Shown here in pieces: positions 24,511 to 33,244 of a DNA stretch of 64,000 bases. The notes under the pieces were generated by a model. That model made no database searches and was not told the origin of the DNA. It worked only from the letters and a program-made list of their open reading frames with translations. Position 1 is the first letter of the stretch; every line of letters begins with the position of its first letter. The stretch is from JAZDCZ01 sp046757925 (GTDB lineage: Bacteria > Gemmatimonadota > Gemmatimonadetes > Gemmatimonadales > GWC2-71-9): the NCBI GenBank assembly GCA_046757925.1, contig JBHHZE010000009.1:1-64000 (forward strand). The letters run 5' to 3'. The translations under genes and the position numbers were made by a program.

Positions 24511-26349
24511 GTGACCAACATGCTGCGCGCCATGATCTCTGACGAACGCGTCCATGTTATGGATGGAGCAATGGGTACTGAATTGTATAATCGGGGTGTG
24601 TTCGTCAACGTGTGCTACGACCAATTGAACCTGACGAAACCGGACCTCGTTAGATCCGTGCACGAAGAGTACGTCGCAGCAGGTGCGGAGATCATCGAGA
24701 CGAATACCTTCGGGGCCAACCCCGTTAAGCTATCCGGATTCGGCCTTGACGACCGTACCGAAGAGCTGAACTCGGCAGCCGCCAAGCTTGCTATCGATGC
24801 CTGCGCCGGTAAGGCAGCCGTGGTGGGAGCGATCGGACCACTCGGCATCCGCATAGAACCGTATGGCCCAACATCTCAATCCGAAGCTGTGGAGCTGTTC
24901 ACACGACAAGCCCAAGGCCTACTCGACGGCGGCGTCGATGGTTTCGTCCTCGAAACGTTCTCCGACGTGGAGGAGATCCATGCGGCCTATCGGGGAGTTC
25001 GTGAACTCTCCGATCTCCCAATCATCGCACAGATGTCGTTCGGCGAGGACGGCAACACTTCGTATGGAACCAGCGTTGAAACGGCCGCCCAGAAGCTAAC
25101 TCACTGGGGTGCAGATGTAATTGGACTCAATTGCTCCGTGGGTCCGGCTGCAATGCTCGATGCCGTGGAACGATTGGCTCGAGCAACTGACGTCCCTATT
25201 TCCGCCCAGCCCAATGCAGGCCTCCCTCGGAACGTTGGTGATCGTAAGATCTACCTAGCCGCCCCTGAATATATGGCACGCTATGCGCGAAGAATGATCG
25301 AAGCGGGTGCGCGCTACGTGGGAGGATGCTGTGGTACTACGCCAGAGCACGTGAAGAAGATCGCGGATTTTGTGGCCAGCGTCCAACCGCGTCAAACGTC
25401 TGTCTACATCTCGAGCGAGAAACTTGCTACACCAGCCGGGACAGAACCGATTCCACTTGCCGAGCGATCCAATTGGGGCAAGAAGATCGCGTGCGGTACG
25501 TTCGTCACCAGCGTGGAAGTGATCCCACCCCGCGGGTGGATCGCGGACGATATGATCGATCAATGCCGCTTTCTCAAGGAGGCGGGCGTGGATGCTGTCA
25601 ACGTGCTCGACGGACCCAGAGCGCAGAGCAGAATGGGAGTACTTCCGGCCTCCCTGATTATCGAGCGTGAAGTGGGCGTTGAAGTTCTCATGTCCTACAC
25701 CTGTAGAGATCGAAATATGCTGGGCATGATAAGCGACTTGCTCGGAGCCGCTGCTGCCGGTCTCCACAACATCATCATAGTCACTGGCGATCCACCGTTG
25801 ATGGGACCGTACGATTTCACGGGTGTGTTCGACATCGACAGCATCGGGCTGACCAACGTGGTCTGCCAGCTGAATCGCGGCCTCGATCCCGGCGGCAATG
25901 CCATAGGCGAAGCTACGCGCTACGCTATAGGAGTTGCCGTAAACCCGGGCGCCGTCGATATGGAGCGTGAGTTAAAGCGCTTCGCGTGGAAGGTCGATGC
26001 CGGCGCCGAGTTCGCCGTCACTCAACCGGTCTTCGACATCGGCGCTTTCGGGAAGTTCCTGAAACGCATAGAAGATCATCGCATTCCGATAATCGCCGGC
26101 GTCTGGCCGCTTCGCTCACTGCGTGGAGCGGAATTCCTCGCGAACGAGGTACCGGGAGTGGTCGTACCCAAATTCGTATTGGACAGAATGCAAGCCGCAC
26201 AGGACCGAGGGGAGGATTTCGCGGCTGCCGAAGGTTTGGCGATAGCCCGGGAAGTACTGTCTCAAGTGAGGGAGTGTGCTGGGGGCGTACAAGTGAGCGC
26301 GCCCGCCAGCGGAACACATCTGGCTATCGAGTTGCTAAGCGGAACCTAG
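24511..26349 (+). CDS. Bifunctional homocysteine S-methyltransferase / methylenetetrahydrofolate reductase
   Basis: A 612-residue fusion like Bacillus YitJ. Residues 1-295 are a homocysteine methyltransferase with zinc ligands C208 (GLNCSVG) and C273/C274 (GGCCGTTPEH). Residues 330-612 are an MTHFR barrel (VEVIPPRGW, NVLDGPRAQSRMG, IIVTGDPPLMGPYD, FAVTQPVFD). The reductase half makes 5-methyl-THF, the methyl donor for the MetH encoded just upstream; the first half could use another donor such as S-methylmethionine. The GTG at 24511 is seven bases after metH, so both are probably under the SAM-II riboswitch; an ATG three codons later is an alternative start. Confidence 0.92.
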   Translation: MTNMLRAMISDERVHVMDGAMGTELYNRGVFVNVCYDQLNLTKPDLVRSVHEEYVAAGAEIIETNTFGANPVKLSGFGLDDRTEELNSAAAKLAIDACAGKAAVVGAIGPLGIRIEPYGPTSQSEAVELFTRQAQGLLDGGVDGFVLETFSDVEEIHAAYRGVRELSDLPIIAQMSFGEDGNTSYGTSVETAAQKLTHWGADVIGLNCSVGPAAMLDAVERLARATDVPISAQPNAGLPRNVGDRKIYLAAPEYMARYARRMIEAGARYVGGCCGTTPEHVKKIADFVASVQPRQTSVYISSEKLATPAGTEPIPLAERSNWGKKIACGTFVTSVEVIPPRGWIADDMIDQCRFLKEAGVDAVNVLDGPRAQSRMGVLPASLIIEREVGVEVLMSYTCRDRNMLGMISDLLGAAAAGLHNIIIVTGDPPLMGPYDFTGVFDIDSIGLTNVVCQLNRGLDPGGNAIGEATRYAIGVAVNPGAVDMERELKRFAWKVDAGAEFAVTQPVFDIGAFGKFLKRIEDHRIPIIAGVWPLRSLRGAEFLANEVPGVVVPKFVLDRMQAAQDRGEDFAAAEGLAIAREVLSQVRECAGGVQVSAPASGTHLAIELLSGT

Positions 26350-26354
26350 ATCCC

Positions 26355-27248
26355 TCAGGCGTTCAGCACCGCTCTGATACTATTGTAACGCCGGTCAACG
26401 CCCCGAAACCCGAGATTGCTGAGATACACTTTCGTGGCACCCACCTCTCTCAGAGCGCGGATCGTCCGTGCGCAGATCTCGTCGGCTGTGAGCCCCGCCT
26501 CGAAATCTCGGGTGATGCCCTCGGCCGGCACCGGGAAGTACTGGGCTAGGCGTGCCAGCGTCCTGGGATTGGCGCTCCTATAGTAGAATACTCCGAACAC
26601 GCCCGGGTACCGCACGTCGCGTCGCGTCGCCTCCGACAGGAATCGGTCTACTTGTGAGATGTTGTGGTGCGAAACGATTTGTGTCAGGTAGAAGTCGGCG
26701 TTGAAGTCCTCCCGCAACAAGAAATCGACCTGCTCTTCCGGAGCTCTGTAGGGGTTCACCCAGCCACCAAGGGTCAGCGAGGCCACTTGCTCTCTGATGG
26801 CTCGTCGAAGCTCGAAGGCATGCGGTACACACCGGGGCGCTCCGACGGATTTGTCTCCACCCAGCACCGTAAGTGCAGCAATTCCGCGGGATGCAGCCCG
26901 CTTGGCATACATCAAGCAGTAATCCAGTGAGTGTTTGCATGTCAGAAACGGCACGACGGTTGCCGGGTCGAGTTCGCCGGCCAGGTTGGTGGTCAGATGC
27001 TGCAGATTCTCCTCTTCAGACTGACCCACTGCATTGTCCGTGATGAACACTATCGTGTCATCGCTCGCCAATTGTCGGAGTGAATGATACATATCGATCC
27101 ACGTATCCATGCTGTCCGTTGTCGATAGATCCGCCGGAGGTGGCCGTAGCTCGACTGCCATCAGGGGTTTGTCGTCGCTCAGCCGGCTAACGAGACTGGC
27201 ATGCGATGAGGATGGAATCTTCATGGCAAGAGAAAGTACATCGGACAT
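26355..27248 (-). CDS. Methylenetetrahydrofolate reductase-like protein
   Basis: A 297-residue protein with the MTHFR barrel layout: VELRPPPADLST near the start, VVPFLTCKHSLDYCLMYAKR, the TVLGGDKSV loop (GGD where MTHFR has RGD) and ADFYLTQIVSHHNISQVDRF, where MTHFR has FxxTQ. It is clearly related to MetF but diverged, and it stands alone, convergent with the fused enzyme. It may reduce another folate or one-carbon carrier, or serve as an auxiliary reductase; flavin binding is likely but unproven. An ATG at 27224 is a second possible start. The two convergent stops are only 5 bases apart, with no terminator visible between them. Confidence 0.75.
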   Translation of the reverse strand: MSDVLSLAMKIPSSSHASLVSRLSDDKPLMAVELRPPPADLSTTDSMDTWIDMYHSLRQLASDDTIVFITDNAVGQSEEENLQHLTTNLAGELDPATVVPFLTCKHSLDYCLMYAKRAASRGIAALTVLGGDKSVGAPRCVPHAFELRRAIREQVASLTLGGWVNPYRAPEEQVDFLLREDFNADFYLTQIVSHHNISQVDRFLSEATRRDVRYPGVFGVFYYRSANPRTLARLAQYFPVPAEGITRDFEAGLTADEICARTIRALREVGATKVYLSNLGFRGVDRRYNSIRAVLNA

Positions 27249-27394
27249 GATCGCGGCGCCACGACCGCAAGATCCAGGCAGCCCCTGGGTTGTCCCGGGC
27301 GGTACAAGGCACCATTTTTACGCCCTTACGGAACCGATTACCCTCCAGAGGGGTTGAAAGGTTTGGAGCTGACTACGATAGGTGGAGGATACAC

Positions 27395-28984
27395 ATGAGG
27401 CACCGGAAAACCGCACTTGGGGCAGTCGTAATTTTCCTGGCTTTCGTCTCGGGCGGCTGGTTCCTGCAACGCTCACCTGAACCGGAGCAAGACGCCCGCG
27501 CCAAGGCAAGAATCTTCCGACAGGTCATGAGCTACGTGTCCGACTACTACGTAGATACTCTCGAGACCGGCGATCTCTACGATATGGCAATCGAGGGACT
27601 CCTGGACCGCATCAACGACCCATATACCTCCTATCTTCACAAGGAGGCGTTCGAAGATCTGAATCTCAGCACGACCGGCAATTACGGTGGTGTCGGCATT
27701 CAGATCGACTCCCGGGATGGCTGGATTACGGTTGTGACTCCGCTGGCGAACACCCCGGGAGAGCGGGCCGGTTTGGAGTCAGGCGATCAGATAATCGAAA
27801 TCGACGGCAAGTCAACGGAGGGCTGGACTACAAGGCAGGCGGCGAACGTGATGCGCGGGGTCGCTGGGACTGAAGTCCACCTTTCCGTTATGCGACCCGG
27901 CCTACCGGGTCCCATCCCGTTCAACATTACACGAGCCCGCATCCATGTGAACTACGTGGAAACCCCGATGATGCTTGCTCCGTCCGTCGGATACGTCCGC
28001 ATTACTTCCGTTAGCCAAACAGCGGGCAAAGAACTGGAACAAGCGATCAAGCAACTTCACAACGATGGTGCACGCTCGCTCATTCTCGACTTGCGAGGCA
28101 ATCCGGGCGGCATTCTCGAACAGGGTGTGGCAATCGCGGATCTGTTCATCGACCGCGGTGACGTGGTCGTGGAGATGAAGGGCCGGGCGCCCCGTGCGTC
28201 GCAGATCTATTTGTCCCAGCACGAGCAGTCGTGGCCGGATATGCCGATGGTGGTCCTGGTCAATCAAGGTACCGCCAGCGCAGCTGAGATCATTGCCGGC
28301 GCTCTACAAGACCACGATCGTGCTCTCATTCTGGGCACCCGCACCTACGGTAAGGGAGTCGCCTACGTAGTTCTGCCTCTGTCAACCACTAAGAGGGAAG
28401 CACTCAGCGTGACCACGTCGCGCTGGTACACCCCACGCGGCCGCTCCATCAACCGCCCACTGTTCCGCAAGCTGACACAGCGTCAGGCCAAGGCTCTCAG
28501 AGACAGCGCAATTGCAGACTCGGGCGTGACGTTTCTATCGGATGCGGGACGCACGCTCAAGGGCGGTGGCGGCATCCGTCCGGATATCGAGCTGCTCGAT
28601 ACGCTCTCTACATCCGAACAAGCATTTGCCCGTGCGCTGGGGACCAACACTCAAAAGTATCGCGACGCCGTGTCACGCTTTGCTCTCGATCTCAAGGGCT
28701 CCCAGAAAATCGCGGAGGAGGACTTCACCGTCACTCCCACGATGCTCCGTGAGCTTCGGCTCAGCCTTCGCGGGCGCGGCGTACCTGTGCCAGACTCCAT
28801 TTGGGCCGGGGCAAGTAGACTCATTGCCAGGCAGCTGGGCGTCGAAACAACTCGTTACGTATTCGGCCGGCCGGCGGAACGGCGGCGTCAGGCGCGGTCC
28901 GACATACAAATCAAGCGGGCAATCGACCTACTGACGCACGCCAAGACTCAGTCTGAAGTCTTTGCCAAACTGAACGATCAGTGA
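27395..28984 (+). CDS. S41-family carboxyl-terminal processing protease
   Basis: A 529-residue periplasmic serine protease. It has an N-terminal membrane anchor or signal (residues 9-24), a helical region with DPYTSYL, a PDZ domain (about 95-185, YGGVGIQIDSRDGWITV, ERAGLESGDQIIEI), and an S41 core with the strand LDLRGNPGG. The catalytic pair is S295 (NQGTASAAEIIAGALQD) and K320 (TYGKG). Such proteases trim C-terminal tails of exported proteins. I start at ATG 27395, where GGAGG lies 7 bases upstream, not at the far upstream ATG. A C-terminal extension of about 130 residues, helical and charged, is longer than in typical CtpA. Single gene, followed by the His-rich protein. Confidence 0.93.
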   Translation: MRHRKTALGAVVIFLAFVSGGWFLQRSPEPEQDARAKARIFRQVMSYVSDYYVDTLETGDLYDMAIEGLLDRINDPYTSYLHKEAFEDLNLSTTGNYGGVGIQIDSRDGWITVVTPLANTPGERAGLESGDQIIEIDGKSTEGWTTRQAANVMRGVAGTEVHLSVMRPGLPGPIPFNITRARIHVNYVETPMMLAPSVGYVRITSVSQTAGKELEQAIKQLHNDGARSLILDLRGNPGGILEQGVAIADLFIDRGDVVVEMKGRAPRASQIYLSQHEQSWPDMPMVVLVNQGTASAAEIIAGALQDHDRALILGTRTYGKGVAYVVLPLSTTKREALSVTTSRWYTPRGRSINRPLFRKLTQRQAKALRDSAIADSGVTFLSDAGRTLKGGGGIRPDIELLDTLSTSEQAFARALGTNTQKYRDAVSRFALDLKGSQKIAEEDFTVTPTMLRELRLSLRGRGVPVPDSIWAGASRLIARQLGVETTRYVFGRPAERRRQARSDIQIKRAIDLLTHAKTQSEVFAKLNDQ

Positions 28985-29029
28985 GGCAGCATTGCGCGAA
29001 CTACATCACCTGGTCATGATACGTAGCAG

Positions 29030-29455
29030 ATGAACTCGCAGCTGATGCGAACCGGGCTAAGAGACGTTCTGACGAAACTTGCGGCAACAGCCGCAGCGGC
29101 GAGTCTTCTCGTGTCAGTGTATACCGGCGCGCTGGGTGTCCGGGTGTGTCCTCACCACCGCGGTGACCATCACTCTGCGTCCAGTGTTGACGGTAACACC
29201 ACTCATCTGGCCGGCGGCAACCATGGCCGCAAGTCCGATCACGATGTTCCCGGCCACGATGGCGGATGCACGTGCCCTAGCGTAGGGCTATGTCAGCTCG
29301 GCGTGACCGTACTCGCTGCACCCGCGGTCCGTGTCGGCGTGGGCCTGGAAACCGTGGTGCACATGGCAACATCGCCCGCCACACTCATGCAACTGCTGCC
29401 GGGCCGCGTCCCACATTCGCTCCCCTATCCCAACGCACCGCCCGTCACATCCTAG
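29030..29455 (+). CDS. Small His/Cys-rich exported protein
   Basis: A 141-residue protein with a signal peptide-like start (LTKLAATAAAASLLVSVYTG). It then has a metal-ligand-rich middle: CPHHRGDHH, several further His, and DGGCTCPSVGLC. The pattern recalls small copper-handling or DUF2946-like proteins, but I cannot assign a family. Two further hydrophobic segments follow (GVTVLAAPAVRVGVGL). Metal binding in the periplasm is a reasonable inference. ATGs at 29030 and 29045 are both possible and neither has a clear ribosome site. It lies 109 bases before the beta-barrel gene in the same orientation, and may belong to that cluster. Confidence 0.55.
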   Translation: MNSQLMRTGLRDVLTKLAATAAAASLLVSVYTGALGVRVCPHHRGDHHSASSVDGNTTHLAGGNHGRKSDHDVPGHDGGCTCPSVGLCQLGVTVLAAPAVRVGVGLETVVHMATSPATLMQLLPGRVPHSLPYPNAPPVTS

Positions 29456-29564
29456 CCAAATAATCAACACAGCTGTTCGACCAGACACCACATGCGGGCG
29501 ATCTCACATGTCTCGCATTGGGTGTGGGTCGCTACTTCAAGAATGTTAGGATGGAGGATATCGC

Positions 29565-30761
29565 ATGTCATTGCGAATCATGTGCGGATACATCGAGTGT
29601 AGCATGTGTCTGTGTGCCGTGGTTGCTATCGTGCCGAATACCGTGTCCGCACAGGAGATTTCGCTGGACTCCCTGGAGCAAGCAGTCGATCTCGAACCCG
29701 GCGAAGGAGATCGACTGGATTTCTTCAGGCTCTCGGGGTTCGGAGTGGGCGCCTTCAACTTCAGGAGCGGATCCGAACAGAACTCATTTAGCGCGTCGAA
29801 ACTTGCGATCAGTGCCTTTAAGCGCTCGGGGCCATATCTCTCATTTTTCGGACAGATCACCAACGTCTTGGAGCCATCTGATCCTGCCGCCGCGGAACCT
29901 ACGGTGGCTACAGACCCAACGGCGGCGGATGAGGAAGGTGCCACACTCGAAACCGAGATTGACAACCTCATTGTTAGCTTCACTCCTCCTGGCGCCGACG
30001 AAGTAAACATCTGGTTCGGGAGATTCGACGTGCCGTTCGGATTCGAACGAGACGACGAACCACTCAACTTCCAGCCCACCAATTCCTTCAACTTCGAGTT
30101 TGCCCGACCGATCAAGTTCACGGGCGTTATGGTCAACTATACGCCGTTACCGGTCGTCTCGCTTTCGACCTTTGTCGTAAATGGATGGGATCAGACCGTC
30201 GACAACAACAAGGGGAAGACCGTCGGGGCACGCGTCAGCTTCCTGCCCTATGAATTCTCCGCCTTGTCGGTAACAGGAGTATACGGACCGGAGAAAGACG
30301 ACAACACCAGCGACCAGCGCTTTCTGTTAGATATTGATTTCACGGCTCAGCCGTTGAATTCGTTGATACTCGGCGGTGAATTCAACTTCGGCACAGAGGA
30401 GAATTCCGCCATAGATGGAGGAGATGCCGACTGGGTTGGGGGCTCTCTTACCTCGTTCCTACGCCTGACCGGCAATGTCGGAATAACTGTTCGCTACGAT
30501 GTTTTCGACGATACTGATGGAGCGAGGACAGGAGACAAGAGAACATTGCAATCGCTCACTCTAGCGCCTATGCTGTTCTTCCGCAGTGCAACATCCGGAA
30601 TCTACAGTACGATACCCCAGACCGGATTCTCGCTACCGGAGTTCTCCCTGCGTGCAGGGCTTCGCTTCGACCACTCCAATAACGATTTTTTCAACGGAGA
30701 CAACGGGAGCCTCCAGAACACAGAAACGCGGTTTATTCTCGAGGGAGTATTCGTCTATTGA
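29565..30761 (+). CDS. Outer-membrane beta-barrel protein
   Basis: A 398-residue protein with a signal peptide (cleavage near NTVSAQE) and a barrel of alternating strands: FFRLSGFGVGAFNFRSG, AYLSFFGQ-like strands, INIWFGRFDVPFGFE, FNFEFARPIKFTGVMVNYTP, and a final strand ending in FILEGVFVY with an aromatic C-terminus as needed for BAM insertion. The stretch GRFDVPFG is typical of porin-like families (OprP/BBP2-type). GGAGG is 8 bases before the ATG. Its stop overlaps the TTG of the next membrane-protein gene, so the barrel is translationally coupled to an inner-membrane protein and then to an FMN-binding protein. Substrate unknown. Confidence 0.85.
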   Translation: MSLRIMCGYIECSMCLCAVVAIVPNTVSAQEISLDSLEQAVDLEPGEGDRLDFFRLSGFGVGAFNFRSGSEQNSFSASKLAISAFKRSGPYLSFFGQITNVLEPSDPAAAEPTVATDPTAADEEGATLETEIDNLIVSFTPPGADEVNIWFGRFDVPFGFERDDEPLNFQPTNSFNFEFARPIKFTGVMVNYTPLPVVSLSTFVVNGWDQTVDNNKGKTVGARVSFLPYEFSALSVTGVYGPEKDDNTSDQRFLLDIDFTAQPLNSLILGGEFNFGTEENSAIDGGDADWVGGSLTSFLRLTGNVGITVRYDVFDDTDGARTGDKRTLQSLTLAPMLFFRSATSGIYSTIPQTGFSLPEFSLRAGLRFDHSNNDFFNGDNGSLQNTETRFILEGVFVY

Positions 30762-31330
30762 ACACCGCTGACCCCACCGCCCCGGGCTGGCTGACCGCCG
30801 CACCACTTTCCGTCAAGTGGGCTGTCACACTGTTCCTGGGATCGATTGGCATCGCGTATGTCTTTGGCGTGCTCATGGTTACCCTCTGGGTGGGTCTAAC
30901 ACCCGAGAAGGTGGCCCAGGCGTATCGGCCGCCGCAGCCGAGCGCCGCGCCGGAACAATTACAGCTAACAGAACAGCCCATAGACCTCGACGAGGCATTG
31001 GGCGAAGAGGAGGTCCACCAGATCGACGAACGGCTTCTCATTCAGGACACGCACGTTCACGTACCGATGTATGCACTGATCGCACTTGCGCTATCAGCCA
31101 TCTCAGTGGGGCTCCGGGGTCCATCCAGGATGAAGATCGTTCTGGTCTTCGCACTGTTCCTAGGACCTATTATCGATTTTCTGGGAATGTGGCTCACTAG
31201 GCTCGTAGCAAGTGGTTTCTCTTACTTAACACTAGCCGGAGGCTGGCTGATGGCCGCTTCGTACGCGGTTGTAGCCGGAGCAGCACTTTGGCAGATGTGG
31301 TTTACGGATCACAGGAGACTACACCAATGA
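30758..31330 (+). CDS. Four-helix inner-membrane protein
   Basis: A 190-residue protein starting at TTG 30758, overlapping the barrel gene stop (TTGA). Helices lie at about 20-45, 100-118, 125-147 and 155-180, with a Pro/Glu-rich periplasmic loop of about 55 residues between the first two. The loop's end carries a THVHVPMY motif at the membrane face and helix 3 contains DFLGMW; these resemble conserved His/Asp positions in a family of small membrane proteins I recall from Bacteroidota, often near redox genes. Haem or metal binding by the two His is possible but unproven. ATGA overlap with the FMN-binding gene downstream. Confidence 0.7.
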   Translation: MNTADPTAPGWLTAAPLSVKWAVTLFLGSIGIAYVFGVLMVTLWVGLTPEKVAQAYRPPQPSAAPEQLQLTEQPIDLDEALGEEEVHQIDERLLIQDTHVHVPMYALIALALSAISVGLRGPSRMKIVLVFALFLGPIIDFLGMWLTRLVASGFSYLTLAGGWLMAASYAVVAGAALWQMWFTDHRRLHQ

Positions 31331-31926
31331 CCCTCGCAATAAAAGCAGTCGCAATAGCATGGATCGCGCTTACCGCAGGAACGAGTGAATTACATATAAC
31401 GCCCACGGTGCAACTGGTATCCCGCTCGGCGGCGATCAAAAAGATTCTTGCAGGATCGGCAAAATACTTCCAGCGTAAGGCCAAACTCAGCAAAACCGAA
31501 ACCAAACTGCTCAAGTCTAGAGTCGGCTGGGCACCCGAGAAACGCACAGCAAAGCTGTACGTGGGTCGTAATGCCGATGGGAATATGGTTGGGACTGCGA
31601 CTCTTCTCAAGGTTGACAGCCGACACGGTCCGATAGTCCTGGCGGTTGGATTCGAGCCCGATGGTAGTGTGAAACGAGTCATCGTAACTCACGCTACGGA
31701 AGAGTCGGTCACCTGGGTACGTACGGTGATCAAGTCGCACTTCTTGGACGAATTCAAGACAGCTACCAGCGCCACGGTCGACGAGCACATGGCACCTGCC
31801 TCCAACCTGCGACCGATGCCCCGGTACATAGCGTCGGTTATCGCACGTGGTGTGCGCCGCGCTCTCGTGCTTCGTGAAGTGGCGTTTGCAAGCTACGGAG
31901 TAGCTGCGGCTAGCGATCCAGAGTGA
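31327..31926 (+). CDS. FMN-binding-domain exported protein
   Basis: A 199-residue protein beginning at the ATG overlapping the previous stop, with a signal-like start (IKAVAIAWIALTAGTS). The C-terminal half resembles an FMN_bind domain: YVGRNADGNMVGTATLLKVD, HGPIVLAVGFEPDGSVKRVI and FLDEFKTATSATVDE. In that family FMN is attached by ApbE to a Thr in a (S/T)GA(T/S) motif; here the place reads TSAT (147-150), with Ser in place of Gly. It is probably a periplasmic flavoprotein electron carrier, but covalent attachment is uncertain because of that change. It closes the barrel/4TM/FMN-binding operon and is convergent with the DUF58 gene, 4 bases away. Confidence 0.65.
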   Translation: MTLAIKAVAIAWIALTAGTSELHITPTVQLVSRSAAIKKILAGSAKYFQRKAKLSKTETKLLKSRVGWAPEKRTAKLYVGRNADGNMVGTATLLKVDSRHGPIVLAVGFEPDGSVKRVIVTHATEESVTWVRTVIKSHFLDEFKTATSATVDEHMAPASNLRPMPRYIASVIARGVRRALVLREVAFASYGVAAASDPE

Positions 31927-31930
31927 TGAT

Positions 31931-33244
31931 CTAGAGCCGTCCCCTGCGCTTGAGCATGAGGTATTTCTCGACGACAGCCTCGCCGGCGCGCTCCGGATGC
32001 ACATCCAATACGAGAGCCCCAGTGCGCCGCATCTGTGTCAACGCCTCCTCGCGAGCTGCCAGCAGCTCTTCGGCAGCCGCCCTCCGATAGGCCGCGCTCT
32101 CGGTATCTGGTCGCGATTCCGCGACGCTATCCAGTTCGGGATTGCGTAGCGTGACGACGAGGGGGAGATGCCTTGGGCGTAGAGCAGCCACGTTTGCGAC
32201 CAGCGCCCGTGAGGCCATCCGATCGATCACGTCGGTGAAAAAAATCGTGAGTGCGCGCTTCCGGTTCCTCACGGCCATATAGCGAAATGCAGCCGGGTAA
32301 TCCGGCTCGACGAGCTTCGGCTCGACGACCGAGAGCACCTCAAGCACCTGTTTGAGTCCTCGACGCCCCCGCTGGGGACTCATATAGTGCACCACCTCGT
32401 CCGCCAGTGTCATGATCCCGATGTTGTCATCATGACGTGCTGCCGCCAGGGCCAGCGACAGCGCCGCCCGCACTACGTACTCCATGCGAGGTTCGCCGGC
32501 GACCTCAGCCGTCAGAAGACGGCCTGCGTCCAAGACCAGCAGCACCTGCTGGCGCCGCTCCTCTTCGAACTGACGGGCAATTACCTTGCCCCGTCGTGCC
32601 GTAGCTTTCCAATCGATCTGTCGAGTGTCATCGCCCGGCACCCACTCTCGCAAACTCTCGAATTGGCTCCCCTCACCCAACCGCCGCGCCTGGCGCAGAC
32701 CCGCCTCTTTGCGCCGAGTAGCCTCGGCAACGGACGCTCTGAGACGCGACACCGGGAGTTGGGGAAACACGATCACGGCCCACTCCAGATCAACTCGCGC
32801 TTGGCGCTGACCGAAACCCAGGGGACCGCGGCTTCGAATCGCCAACCATCCCTGTGTCTCGCGACCACGCCGGACAGGCGTAGCTAACTGTCCTTCGCGG
32901 ACTCCGCTCTCCACCCCAATCAAGAGGCGACGCGCCGGCATCGCACCACCCAGCAACCCAGGGCGGACCTCCCGAATCACGAGATGCGCAATCCGCCGAG
33001 AAGGATTCCGCCAACGATAGGTGAAGGCAACGGTCTGACCCACCGAAAAACTGGTCTGCGCAACACGAGTGATCCTCAATTGCAGAGGGTCGGCCGCTCG
33101 GATAGCATCAATCCACACGGCCACAAACAATAGCCCGTCCAATACCAACAGCAGGTCCAGCCCCGTGGGCGACAGATATCCCAGCATGCCGACTGGAGCA
33201 ATGCATGCGAGCGTGACCAGGGCCCGCCGAGTCGGAAGTATCAA
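31931..33244 (-). CDS. DUF58 domain protein
   Basis: A 437-residue membrane-anchored protein. Two N-terminal hydrophobic segments (about 8-22 and 28-45) precede a beta-rich region, and the DUF58/VWA-like domain follows, with LREWVPGDDTRQIDWKATAR and a LLVLDAGR metal-site remnant (DxGR instead of DxSxS). DUF58 proteins pair with MoxR ATPases; that gene lies immediately upstream and the TTG start of this gene overlaps its stop (TTGA). The system is thought to mature or assemble envelope or secreted proteins, but clients differ between organisms. Last gene of a five-gene operon. Confidence 0.9.
   Translation of the reverse strand: MILPTRRALVTLACIAPVGMLGYLSPTGLDLLLVLDGLLFVAVWIDAIRAADPLQLRITRVAQTSFSVGQTVAFTYRWRNPSRRIAHLVIREVRPGLLGGAMPARRLLIGVESGVREGQLATPVRRGRETQGWLAIRSRGPLGFGQRQARVDLEWAVIVFPQLPVSRLRASVAEATRRKEAGLRQARRLGEGSQFESLREWVPGDDTRQIDWKATARRGKVIARQFEEERRQQVLLVLDAGRLLTAEVAGEPRMEYVVRAALSLALAAARHDDNIGIMTLADEVVHYMSPQRGRRGLKQVLEVLSVVEPKLVEPDYPAAFRYMAVRNRKRALTIFFTDVIDRMASRALVANVAALRPRHLPLVVTLRNPELDSVAESRPDTESAAYRRAAAEELLAAREEALTQMRRTGALVLDVHPERAGEAVVEKYLMLKRRGRL

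Noticed and set aside
27354..27382. Promoter TTGAAA with GATAGG before the S41 gene
   Set aside because: The -10 matches the consensus at only three positions and overlaps the ribosome-site region; not reliable.
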